Source: Beijerinckiaceae bacterium (GTDB lineage Bacteria > Pseudomonadota > Alphaproteobacteria > Rhizobiales > Beijerinckiaceae). Taken from it: DNA of 64,000 nucleotides. Position 1 is the stretch's first letter; each line of letters opens with the position of its first letter. The notes beneath the pieces are model-generated. The model saw only the letters and a program-made list of their open reading frames with translations. It searched no databases and was not told the DNA's origin. The stretch is taken from NCBI GenBank assembly GCA_947452455.1, contig CANGBX010000002.1, positions 310,001 through 374,000 of the forward strand. The letters run 5' to 3'. Below, piece by piece: positions 10,655-19,359 of this stretch. The position numbers and the translations under genes are program-made.

Positions 10655-10669
10655 GCAACGCGCGTGCCA
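10655..10669 (-). promoter_or_regulatory. Sigma54 (-24/-12) promoter upstream of the fleT-like gene and the fliE...M run
   Basis: Minus strand reads TGGCACG-CGCG-TTGC, an exact fit to TGGCACG-N4-TTGC, about 39 nt upstream of the GTG start. Confidence 0.82.
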
Positions 10670-10912
10670 AGCGAAGCAGGAGGGCGAGGGCTTAGTCGTC
10701 CTATTCTGTTAATCTCTGATTAAGGTATTGGCTTTTAATGGCTTTTTAGAAAACCCAAAATGAGGAAAGCGCATTAAATTTCATTTTCATCGGCTGAACT
10801 GGCGATTTTTTGGCGTCCATCGGGAGCGGATGACACCCTTATTCCTTGTGTCCGACCGCGTTTTAGTCAAAAAATCGACAGTCGATCATTTGTGATCTCA
10901 GAGCTTTAGCCG

Positions 10913-12010
10913 ATGACTAGCGAAGAGGTGCAACGCTATCTCGATCTGCCGAGTGCCTCCATGCGCGAGGCACTCGATCTGATCACGCGCGTCGCTTCGG
11001 CTCTGACCACGGTCTATATCCACGGGCCTTCCGGCAGCGGCAAGGAATTCGTAGCTCGTGCGGTTCACGCCTTTTCGCCACGCTCTTCGGGCCCCTTCAT
11101 CGCCGTCAATTGCGGGGCAATTCCGCGCGAATTGATCGAGAGCGAATTGTTCGGGTCGGAGAAGGGGGCATACACGGGATCTGTGCGCACACGCGCGGGC
11201 CTGATTGAGGCCGCCGAAGGGGGCACTCTTTTCCTTGATGAAATCGGCGATATGCCGATTGATATGCAGGTCAAGTTATTGCGCGTGCTGGAAGATCGGT
11301 CTTTCTCACGCGTCGGTGGATCACAGGTCATCAAATCAGATATCCGCCTCGTATGTGCGACCCATCGCGATCTCGAAAAGCGCGTGGAAGAGGGGCATTT
11401 CCGCGAAGATTTGTTCTACCGCATCAATGTATTTCCGGTGACTTTGGCGGGTCTTTCGGAGCGGCGCGAAGATATTCCGCGTCTGACAGAATTAATCCTC
11501 AAGCGGCTCCGCAAGACTGGTTTTCCCGACACGCCAAAGTTTGAGGCGGAGGCTGTGGCCGCCCTCAAAAACGCCGAATGGCCTGGCAATATCCGTCAAT
11601 TGCGCAATGTTCTGGAGCGCGCCAGCGTGCTCTATCCGGGCCAAGCGATTGGTGCGGCACAGATCGAACGGATCACGACGCCCCGCAAACAGGTGGATCA
11701 TATCGAGGAAACGCAGGCTCTCATGGCCTCGCTCGAGGGCATTCTGCCGATTGGCATTGATGAGGCCGCAACAGAGGCTCTGGTCCTATCCTCGCAGGCT
11801 GGTGAGCCTGAGGATATCGGCGCCTTCTTGCGCGGCGCGCAGGATTTCAACTTCCGTGATCACATCGCCCAGATCGAGATGAATTTCATCAAGGGGGCTT
11901 TAAACGAGGCGGAAGGATCGGTCAGTGGGGCCGCGCGCCTGCTGGGGTTGCAGCGCACGACCCTGATCGAAAAAATGCGCAAATATGCGATCCATCGCGA
12001 GGAAGCCTGA
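10913..12010 (+). CDS. fleQ: Sigma54-dependent flagellar activator, FleQ-like
   Basis: AAA+ domain (GPSGSGKEF), variant motif GAYTGS, C-terminal Fis-type HTH EAEGSVSGAARLLGLQRTTLIEKMRKYAI. Confidence 0.75.
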   Translation: MTSEEVQRYLDLPSASMREALDLITRVASALTTVYIHGPSGSGKEFVARAVHAFSPRSSGPFIAVNCGAIPRELIESELFGSEKGAYTGSVRTRAGLIEAAEGGTLFLDEIGDMPIDMQVKLLRVLEDRSFSRVGGSQVIKSDIRLVCATHRDLEKRVEEGHFREDLFYRINVFPVTLAGLSERREDIPRLTELILKRLRKTGFPDTPKFEAEAVAALKNAEWPGNIRQLRNVLERASVLYPGQAIGAAQIERITTPRKQVDHIEETQALMASLEGILPIGIDEAATEALVLSSQAGEPEDIGAFLRGAQDFNFRDHIAQIEMNFIKGALNEAEGSVSGAARLLGLQRTTLIEKMRKYAIHREEA

Positions 12011-12027
12011 GGCTCAGTCCCCGCGCT

Positions 12028-12426
12028 TTAGGCTGCGCGCGGGTCTTTGTGACCGATCGTGCTCCAAGCCTCGGCAATATCGGAAATGGCCTTGCGGACC
12101 TCTTCGATGACCGGGGGCAAATTGTCCCGGCTGGCTTCAATCACCCGGCGTCGTGCCCATTCATAGAGGCGGGCCAGGGAGATGGCGACTTCACCGCCCT
12201 TATCGAAATCCAGGCTCGAGGCCAGAACATGAAGGATGCTCAGCACCTTGGTGATGTGGGTGGATTTCGCGACATAGTCCTTCTGGTCAATCGCAAAATA
12301 GGTGCGCTCGAGTGACAGGACCAGCTCTGTATACAGGATCTGAACGAGGCAATGTGGATCTGCCCCCTCGACCAGAAAATCCTGTTCGGCTTCCTGATAC
12401 GCCTTGATCGCGTCCCGGTGATACAT
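12028..12426 (-). CDS. fliS: Flagellin export chaperone FliS-like (start MYHRDAIKAY)
   Basis: Small helical protein with FliS-like N-terminus and QILYTELVLSLERTYFAI; ORF call extended upstream. Confidence 0.78.
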   Translation of the reverse strand: MYHRDAIKAYQEAEQDFLVEGADPHCLVQILYTELVLSLERTYFAIDQKDYVAKSTHITKVLSILHVLASSLDFDKGGEVAISLARLYEWARRRVIEASRDNLPPVIEEVRKAISDIAEAWSTIGHKDPRAA

Positions 12427-12539
12427 GGCCTTTCGGCTCCCCATTTGAAATTCCAGCTCCTTAAGAGACGGTCGCAGGGCGATAAAGTTTAGGCCGTCTA
12501 TCTATTTGATATAATAACATTTTTTGCTTTCGAAGTGGC

Positions 12540-12555
12540 TGGCACAGGGATTGCT
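12540..12555 (+). promoter_or_regulatory. Sigma54 (-24/-12) promoter upstream of flgE
   Basis: TGGCAC-AGGGA-TTGCT, about 67 nt before the flgE ATG. Confidence 0.8.
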
Positions 12556-12622
12556 AACTCTCCTGCCAAGACGGCGTGACGAGCGCCAATGGTTCAAATT
12601 GTCTCTTCGAATGGAGTAACCC

Positions 12623-13909
12623 ATGCTTTCGGTCATTATGTCTGGCCTCAACGTCGCCCAGAAAGACCTTCAGGTTGCATCGAACAACGTCGCCAACGCC
12701 GGTACGGTCGGCTTCAAGCGCTCTGTGTCGTCCTTTGCGGACGTGTTTTCGAACGACCCTTCGGCAAACCCGAAGACGGCCGTCGGCTCGGGCGCTATCA
12801 CCAGCATGATCAGCCGCAATACCAGCCAGGGCGCGATGACATCGACCGATAAGGTCACAGACCTCGCCATTGCAGGTCGCGGTTACTTCACGCTTGCCAG
12901 CACCGATCCGGAAACGGGCGCGCGCAATGTCGTCTATACACGCGCGGGCAATTTCACTGTAAACGTTCAGGGCGAGATCGTCGATGCCAGTGACAATCAG
13001 CTTCAGGTTTTCCCGGTCAACTCGTCCGGCAAGGTTGATACGACCCAGATGATCGGCGCGACGATCACCTCTGAAAAAGATCCGGCTGACGTGCGTGTTC
13101 CGCTCTCCGATACGGCAGCTGTGGGTGCTAAAGTTGTTGTGAAACTGGCTGGCAATACGGTTGTGACCACGCCCGCGCTGACACAGTCCGATATCGACAA
13201 TGGTTATGTGACTGTTTCGACCCCGGGCGTTTCGTCCAACAATTCTGCCGATCTGTCGGCGAGCTATGATGTCTCCAAGGTGACGATCAATTTCGACACA
13301 ACAAAAGTGGCTGTTGGTGACCAGGTTCGCTTTACCTCACCTGACGGCAAGTTTGTCATCACCCACACAGTAACAGCAGCCGAACGCACCGCAGCCCGGG
13401 TTGAGCTTGACGTTCCGGTGACTGTGACCAATGCGAATATTGCGCAGGCAACTGCTGACTTCCTCACAAGTGGTGGAACCGCCATTACGGGCGCGCTTTC
13501 CGGTTCCATGTCGGCAGCTGTTGGCCAGCAGGTCGCATCATCCGAATATCGTGGCGTCTATCTTCAGGGCATCACGATCGACTCGAAGGGCATGGTCCAG
13601 GCAACCTATGGCGACGGTTCCAAGGCTGATGTCGGGGCGATTGCTTTGGCTTCCTTCCGTAACGACAGCGCTCTGAAGCCGATCGGCAACACGAAATTTG
13701 TGGCTTCGGATCAGTCCGGTACGGCCATCATGACCCGCGCGGGCGCGCCTTTTGCCGGCGATATCCTCTCTGGCACGCTCGAACAGGCCAATGTGGACAT
13801 CACCCAAGAGCTGATGACCATGCTCAAGGCTCAGCAGCTTTATAACGGCAACGCCCGTATGCTGCAGGCGGCCATGGAAGTCGGTAGTCGCGTTACAGAT
13901 AAAATCTGA
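12623..13909 (+). CDS. flgE: Flagellar hook protein FlgE
   Basis: MLSVIMSGLNVAQKDLQVASNNVANAGTVGFKRS...; C-terminus NVDITQELMTMLKAQQLYNGNARMLQAAMEVGSRVTDKI. Confidence 0.92.
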   Translation: MLSVIMSGLNVAQKDLQVASNNVANAGTVGFKRSVSSFADVFSNDPSANPKTAVGSGAITSMISRNTSQGAMTSTDKVTDLAIAGRGYFTLASTDPETGARNVVYTRAGNFTVNVQGEIVDASDNQLQVFPVNSSGKVDTTQMIGATITSEKDPADVRVPLSDTAAVGAKVVVKLAGNTVVTTPALTQSDIDNGYVTVSTPGVSSNNSADLSASYDVSKVTINFDTTKVAVGDQVRFTSPDGKFVITHTVTAAERTAARVELDVPVTVTNANIAQATADFLTSGGTAITGALSGSMSAAVGQQVASSEYRGVYLQGITIDSKGMVQATYGDGSKADVGAIALASFRNDSALKPIGNTKFVASDQSGTAIMTRAGAPFAGDILSGTLEQANVDITQELMTMLKAQQLYNGNARMLQAAMEVGSRVTDKI

Positions 13910-14024
13910 TAAAGATTCTGTAACTTGAGCTCTACGTGATTTGCCTCTAGGTCGAGTCTAGGCAGAGTTTGACATATTCCCCGGCGGGACTGCCGCCGGG
14001 CCTCACCTTGACTGGAGTGGCTCT

Positions 14025-14888
14025 GTGTTCGGTGCAATTGGCCTTGTGCTTCTTTTCGTCTGCGTGTTCGGCGTGTTCGTCGCGCACGGTGGCGATCTTG
14101 GACCTGTCATCCATGCCGCTCCTTCAGAGCTGGCAACCATTTTGGGAGCAGGCATTGCCTCCATGTTGATTGCCAATGACCTTGATACACTCAAGGGGGT
14201 AGGTAGCGGCTTTGGTAAAGTCTTTGCTGGCCCGAAATGGAAGAAACAAGACTTCCTCGATGTTATTTTTCTTGTTTCGCGCTTGATGAAAATCTTGCGT
14301 GTTGATGGACCGGTCGCACTTGAATCACATGTTGAAAGCCCGGAATCATCAGCCATCTTTGGCGAATATCCGCGAATTCTCGCTGACCACCACGTTCTCC
14401 ATCTTATCACCGATACGATCCGCCTAATGGTCATTTCCTCGGGCAACCTCAACGCTTATGCCGTTGAAGAAGTTATGGATGCGGCGATTAAAGAACACAT
14501 GAACCACGCGGGTCACCCCGCGCATGCCTTGGCCTCACTTTCAGGCGCGCTTCCCGCGCTTGGCATCGTGGCCTGCGTGTTGGGTGTCGTGAAAACCATG
14601 GGCGCGATCGATCAGCCACCGACTGTTCTCGGGGCCCTCATCGGTTCGGCGCTTGTCGGCACCTTCTTAGGCGTGTTCTTGGCCTACGGCATTGTTGAAC
14701 CGATGGCTGGACGACTTGCTGGTGTTGTGAAGGAAGAAGGACAGATCTATCACGTTGTGAAGCAGATCATTGTTGCTTCCTTGCATGGCCATCCGCAGCC
14801 CCTTGTGATTGAAGCGGCACGTGTGTGCATATCGGGTCATAACCAGCCGAGTTTCGGTGAAGTCTTCGACGGGCTGCGAGGCAAGTAA
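14025..14888 (+). CDS. motA: Flagellar motor stator protein MotA (GTG start)
   Basis: TM topology plus HPAHALASLSGALPALGIVACVLGVVKTMGAIDQPPTVLGALIGSALVGTFLG. Confidence 0.95.
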   Translation: MFGAIGLVLLFVCVFGVFVAHGGDLGPVIHAAPSELATILGAGIASMLIANDLDTLKGVGSGFGKVFAGPKWKKQDFLDVIFLVSRLMKILRVDGPVALESHVESPESSAIFGEYPRILADHHVLHLITDTIRLMVISSGNLNAYAVEEVMDAAIKEHMNHAGHPAHALASLSGALPALGIVACVLGVVKTMGAIDQPPTVLGALIGSALVGTFLGVFLAYGIVEPMAGRLAGVVKEEGQIYHVVKQIIVASLHGHPQPLVIEAARVCISGHNQPSFGEVFDGLRGK

Positions 14889-14891
14889 GCC

Positions 14892-15911
14892 ATGGCCGCC
14901 GCCAAGAAGGAAAAAACTAAGGAACCTGCCGAGGAGGTCAAAGAAGCCCCGGCGCCGATCATCATCAAAAAAATCCAGGGCGATGAAGCCGCTGGTCACG
15001 GTGGCGCTTGGAAGATTGCGCTCGCCGACATGATGACCGCCATGATGGCCTTCTTTCTTCTCATGTGGCTCTTGGGCGCGTCGACCGAAGCTCAACGAAA
15101 GTCCATTGCTGACTATTTCAAACCAACTCCCAAAAGCTTGATTCAATCCGGTCAGCTGGCTGGCTCCAACGGTATTCTGGGTGGTCGCTCCATCATGGAT
15201 CCGGAAGGCATGCCCAATTCTGCTTCGCAGACCTCTATCCTTGATCTCACGCCTCCGTCTCAAAACGAAGGTGAGGATGGCGCTGGGAAAGGCTCTGAGG
15301 ATTCCGATAAAGAAGGAAAAGGCGCTGATAAAGACTCAGGGCAGGGCAAGGGTAAGGAATCTGACTCCGAACAAGGCAAAGGCAAAGCTGCTGAAGCTTT
15401 GAACGAAGAACAAAAGAAAGCCGCTGCCGAAGCGCTTGATAAACAGAATTTCGAAAAGCTTGAAAAAGAATTGCGTGAAAAGATCGCCGATAGTTCGATG
15501 TTGGCAGGCCTGCAAGGACAGCTGCAGATCTCGCGCGAAAAAGACGGGTTGCGCATCGAAGTGATCGATAAGGCCGATTTCTCGATGTTTGCTCTTGGCA
15601 CCACCAAGATGCTGCCCCGCGCGCAAGCTTTGATCGATGAAATTGCGCGATCTGTGGCAACAATGCCGAATAAAGTTACCGTGCGCGGTCATACTGACAG
15701 TGTGCCTTTTGCCAATCCGGACGGTCGCAACAATTGGTCCTTGTCAGCAGAACGCGCTGAGGCTATGCGTCTGATTCTTGAAAAGCGTGGCGTGAAGTCG
15801 GATCGCTTCCAGTCGATTGAAGGTGTGGCCGATACCGACCCCTTCAATCCGACTGACAAAGCAGACCCCCGTAATCGTCGTATCAGTGTGACTTTGAAAT
15901 TTACTCAATAA
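14892..15911 (+). CDS. motB: Flagellar motor stator protein MotB, OmpA-like C-terminus, long charged linker
   Basis: WKIALADMMTAMMAFFLLMWLLG plug/TM region and VTVRGHTDSVPF...NWSLSAERAEAMRLIL peptidoglycan-binding domain. Confidence 0.95.
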   Translation: MAAAKKEKTKEPAEEVKEAPAPIIIKKIQGDEAAGHGGAWKIALADMMTAMMAFFLLMWLLGASTEAQRKSIADYFKPTPKSLIQSGQLAGSNGILGGRSIMDPEGMPNSASQTSILDLTPPSQNEGEDGAGKGSEDSDKEGKGADKDSGQGKGKESDSEQGKGKAAEALNEEQKKAAAEALDKQNFEKLEKELREKIADSSMLAGLQGQLQISREKDGLRIEVIDKADFSMFALGTTKMLPRAQALIDEIARSVATMPNKVTVRGHTDSVPFANPDGRNNWSLSAERAEAMRLILEKRGVKSDRFQSIEGVADTDPFNPTDKADPRNRRISVTLKFTQ

Positions 15912-15922
15912 GGTAAGCCGAC

Positions 15923-16222
15923 ATGCGCCATATTTTTCGCATCTGCTTGTCTGTGATGATGATCTCTGGGACTTGTTTTGCTGCTTTAGCAAACGAGCCA
16001 CCACCGCCGCCGCCACCTCCACCAAAACCAGCCAAGCCGTCCGGATTGACTGGTAATTCCTTGCCCCAATGCGAGAGCGGGACTTATGCGGCAGGAAACA
16101 TCTGCAAACCGGCACCCCCTGGTTATTACGCGCCATCTGGCACCAAATATCCATTGCGTTGTCCGGAAGGGACAATCTCGCCCTATGGTGCGCGCGGCCC
16201 GAATGAATGTAAGGCTCGATGA
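15923..16222 (+). CDS. Small secreted proline-rich protein with Cys/Gly/Pro C-terminal module
   Basis: Signal peptide (ICLSVMMISGTCFAALA), poly-Pro tract, CESGTYAAGNICKPAPPGYYAPSGTKYPLRCPEGTISPYGARGPNEC. Confidence 0.75.
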   Translation: MRHIFRICLSVMMISGTCFAALANEPPPPPPPPPKPAKPSGLTGNSLPQCESGTYAAGNICKPAPPGYYAPSGTKYPLRCPEGTISPYGARGPNECKAR

Positions 16223-16914
16223 CGCATCACGCAGTCGCTGCTGGAAGTTATGATTTGACGGGCGGTCCTGTTTGGCACTTGCGTGCACTGTGGCGACGTT
16301 CGCATATCTGGAAACCCTTTCGCTCGCACATCGAAAATTTTCTGGGCACATGGCCAGTGCGTGAACGTGAATTGCTGCTGGTCGGGCCAAGTGCTGGTTG
16401 GTGTTTGCCAGAAAATTTCTTGCGTGGTTTTTCCATTATCCACGCTATGGATCCTGATCCTTTTGCAGCACTTCTTTTTCGCTTGCATCATCCGCATGCG
16501 CGCATTGGCGCTTGGCACCGCGCAGATTTCTTTCTCGAAGGCGATGATTTTCTAAATCGTCATCCTGGCGCGGCGGTTCTTTTTTGCAACATGCTCGGGC
16601 AAAGACGTTATGTGAATTATGACATTTCGTCTGTCGAAGAAGAATTGCGCATCATCAAAACGCGTCTGCGTGGCCGTAATTGGGCAAGCTTCCATGACCT
16701 TCTCTCTGGCAAGGGCGAGGCCACATCCGAAGTCAAAGAACTCAAAACATGTTTGGAACAAGCAACACTTTTGTCGTCGCTCGATTTGTCGGGCGAGTGG
16801 CTCGATCATCTATCGGGTGATGTTTTGCCACGTCACCAGCCACGCCAAATCATTCCCTGGCAATTTGCTAAAGGTCGCGTGCATCTTGTCGAAGCTGGAT
16901 ATGTGAGCAGCTAA
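16219..16914 (+). CDS. Hypothetical protein, possibly SAM-methyltransferase-like
   Basis: Start overlaps the preceding stop (translational coupling); LLLVGPSAGWCLP followed by an acidic strand end (IIHAMDPDP). Confidence 0.6.
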   Translation: MTHHAVAAGSYDLTGGPVWHLRALWRRSHIWKPFRSHIENFLGTWPVRERELLLVGPSAGWCLPENFLRGFSIIHAMDPDPFAALLFRLHHPHARIGAWHRADFFLEGDDFLNRHPGAAVLFCNMLGQRRYVNYDISSVEEELRIIKTRLRGRNWASFHDLLSGKGEATSEVKELKTCLEQATLLSSLDLSGEWLDHLSGDVLPRHQPRQIIPWQFAKGRVHLVEAGYVSS

Positions 16915-16918
16915 AAGA

Positions 16919-17362
16919 TTATTTGCCGGCCATCATGACGAGCTGCAAATAGCAGATGCGGCGCTTGTAGGAGCGCTCCTGATTCCATTCGTAAATCAGC
17001 AGGCGGGGGCGCTCGGCATTTTTGCGTTCGACTTTGATATCGATTTCATCGGGAAGAAGAATTCCCAAATGGCGCAAAGCGCGATGGGGTCCTGCTTCAA
17101 TCTTGTCGAGAAGATCACGCTCCACCCAGCAGCGCGCCAAGACAGCACCGAGATAATCAATGATGCGCTCTTTTAATTGGCGCGCATCAATAATGATTTC
17201 GATCGGCGGCTCTTGGTGGAAGTCATTTGACGAGGAGGGCGGGGGAAGCGCTTGCGTTTGCGACGCAGCTTCATAGGCGGCGTGAGCGTTGGCAGCATGA
17301 GCGTGCGGCACGACTTCTGTCGTTCCGTCGATCACGATTGGAAGATTTTTTCCATACGCCAT
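16919..17362 (-). CDS. Conserved hypothetical protein
   Basis: Start MAYGKNLPIVIDG; no family recognised; convergent with the mot operon. Confidence 0.55.
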   Translation of the reverse strand: MAYGKNLPIVIDGTTEVVPHAHAANAHAAYEAASQTQALPPPSSSNDFHQEPPIEIIIDARQLKERIIDYLGAVLARCWVERDLLDKIEAGPHRALRHLGILLPDEIDIKVERKNAERPRLLIYEWNQERSYKRRICYLQLVMMAGK

Positions 17363-17471
17363 GACACGCGCCCTTACGCACCGGCAAAACACACCGGAGG
17401 ATCGGGAAACTACAGGGCGGGATTATTCCTGACAAGCCGATGATTTAATCGGCGGATCAGATGTTTGGCGC

Positions 17472-17705
17472 TTAGTTCAGCACGGTCACATCGGCGTGGG
17501 GCTGGCGTAGCAAACCCCGGCCATAGCGCACCATGATAAATTCGACATCAAGCGTGGCGGGTTTGATCATCACGGGAATGGCTTTGCCCACAGCACCCAG
17601 CGAGGCCAGCACGCCGTCGCGGACCCGGTCTCCCGCCTCATGATTGAGGCTATGGATTTCGATGGCCTGCACAGCACCGAAGAGAAGAGATTTGAGGCGG
17701 TCCAT
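17472..17705 (-). CDS. Hypothetical protein, 77 aa
   Basis: Intergenic ORF MDRLKSLLFGAVQAIEIHSLNHEAGDRVRDGV... not overlapped by a better candidate. Confidence 0.5.
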   Translation of the reverse strand: MDRLKSLLFGAVQAIEIHSLNHEAGDRVRDGVLASLGAVGKAIPVMIKPATLDVEFIMVRYGRGLLRQPHADVTVLN

Positions 17706-17937
17706 GATTTGTTACTCAAGGTCAATTCGCTGACGATAGTTGATATGTCAGCAATTTTGAGGCCATCCGATAGACATTATAAAGTATTGAAATTGCTCGT
17801 TTTCTTATGTCAGAAGCTTGACGGCCATGGATATCAGACAAGCCATTCTTTTTTGCCGCACGGCGCTTTAAATCCTGCTATTTTCACATCCAACAACAAC
17901 CGCACGCCTCAGGCGTATGTGGCTGAGGGAGGAAGAA

Positions 17938-18849
17938 TTGACGTTCAGCATTGCTTCGATTGAAACAAAAACAGGTCCGCGTGCGGCCCTCGTGATCGAC
18001 GGTCAGGTCGTGGATATTGCCAAGGCCACTGGCAATGAAGCGGATGCGAACGTGCTGACGCTTCTGGCGGATTTTGATGCCAATCTCGCGCGCCTCGACA
18101 AGCTGGCAGCCAGCAAGCCAGCTGGCGTTGCGCTCAGCTCGGTTACGCTTACCTCACCCATTCCGCTCCCGCCCGTGCTTTATTGCGCGGGCTCGAACTA
18201 TGCCGACCATGCGGCTGAAATGGCCAAAGCCTCCGGGCGCGAACCCCCGAAGGATCCCCATGAGCTTGGCCAGCGCTCCTGGCATTTTCTGAAATCATCA
18301 CGCTCGGCCATTGGCCCGAATGCGGACATTCCTTTTCCCGAGCACGTCAAAAAGCTTGATTGGGAAGCAGAGCTGGGTGTCGTCATCGGCCGCCCGTGCC
18401 GTAGCGTGTCCGAGGACAAGGCACTTGATTATGTAGCGGGCTATCTGGTCGCCAATGACCTCTCGGCCCGTGATCTTTCGCGTCGCAATGGTGTTCCGGA
18501 CAACTCGATTTTCCGGAACGACTGGACCTCGCATAAGAGTTTTGATGGCGCCTGTCCGCTGGGCCCGTGGATCACTCTGGCGCGCGATGTTCCCAACCCC
18601 CACAATCTGAAAATGCGCCTCGATGTGAATGGCGTCGTGAAGCAGGATTCCAATACGGGCTATATGATCTTCGACATCAAAGAGCAGATCGCCGATCTCT
18701 CCAGCCGGATGACATTATTGCCTGGTGATATCATCCTGACCGGCACGCCCGCGGGCGTCGGCAATGGTCGGGGTGAATATTTGAACAAGGGCGATGTGGT
18801 CACTGTCGAGATCGAAGGTCTCGGCAAAATCAGCAATCGTTTTGTTTGA
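17938..18849 (+). CDS. Fumarylacetoacetate hydrolase family protein (likely TTG start)
   Basis: YCAGSNYADHAAEM, DWEAELGVVIGRP, ILTGTPAGVGNGRGEYLNKGDVVTVEIEGLG; GGGAGGAAG precedes the TTG. Confidence 0.88.
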   Translation: MTFSIASIETKTGPRAALVIDGQVVDIAKATGNEADANVLTLLADFDANLARLDKLAASKPAGVALSSVTLTSPIPLPPVLYCAGSNYADHAAEMAKASGREPPKDPHELGQRSWHFLKSSRSAIGPNADIPFPEHVKKLDWEAELGVVIGRPCRSVSEDKALDYVAGYLVANDLSARDLSRRNGVPDNSIFRNDWTSHKSFDGACPLGPWITLARDVPNPHNLKMRLDVNGVVKQDSNTGYMIFDIKEQIADLSSRMTLLPGDIILTGTPAGVGNGRGEYLNKGDVVTVEIEGLGKISNRFV

Positions 18850-18855
18850 ACACCA

Positions 18856-19359
18856 TTAGTTTGCTGCTGCTTCTTCAAGCAAAGTCAGAGCAAATTCGAG
18901 GGCCGCGCGGCGTATGCTGGCGCGGCCTTTGTCATCAAACCGCTGCTCGTAAACATCAGGTTCCGCGCCTCGACGCCCACGGGCGAAATGGACGAGGCCC
19001 ACAGGCTTTTCCGTGCTGCCGCCACCGGGGCCCGCAATGCCTGTAACCGCGACCGACAGATCGGCTTTCGAATGGTTGAGCGCACCTGCTGCCATGGCAC
19101 GAGCGACTTGCGTGCTCACGGCACCATGGGCCTCGATGAGCGCTGCTGGCACACCGATCATCTCAGTCTTGGCTTCGTTGGAATAGGTCACGAAAGCACG
19201 GTCCACGACTGCCGATGAGCCGGGAATTTCCGTGAGCAAGGCTGAGATCAGTCCGCCGGTGCAGGATTCTGCCGTTGTGATTTTGAGCCCCTTTTGTGTG
19301 CAGAGGCGAACGAGTGCCTCGGCACGTGCCAACAGGGCTTGATCAAAGGGGGAGGTCAT
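18856..19359 (-). CDS. CinA C-terminal-domain nicotinamide-nucleotide amidohydrolase family protein
   Basis: [40 protein letters not shown] and [20 protein letters not shown]. Confidence 0.92.
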   Translation of the reverse strand: MTSPFDQALLARAEALVRLCTQKGLKITTAESCTGGLISALLTEIPGSSAVVDRAFVTYSNEAKTEMIGVPAALIEAHGAVSTQVARAMAAGALNHSKADLSVAVTGIAGPGGGSTEKPVGLVHFARGRRGAEPDVYEQRFDDKGRASIRRAALEFALTLLEEAAAN

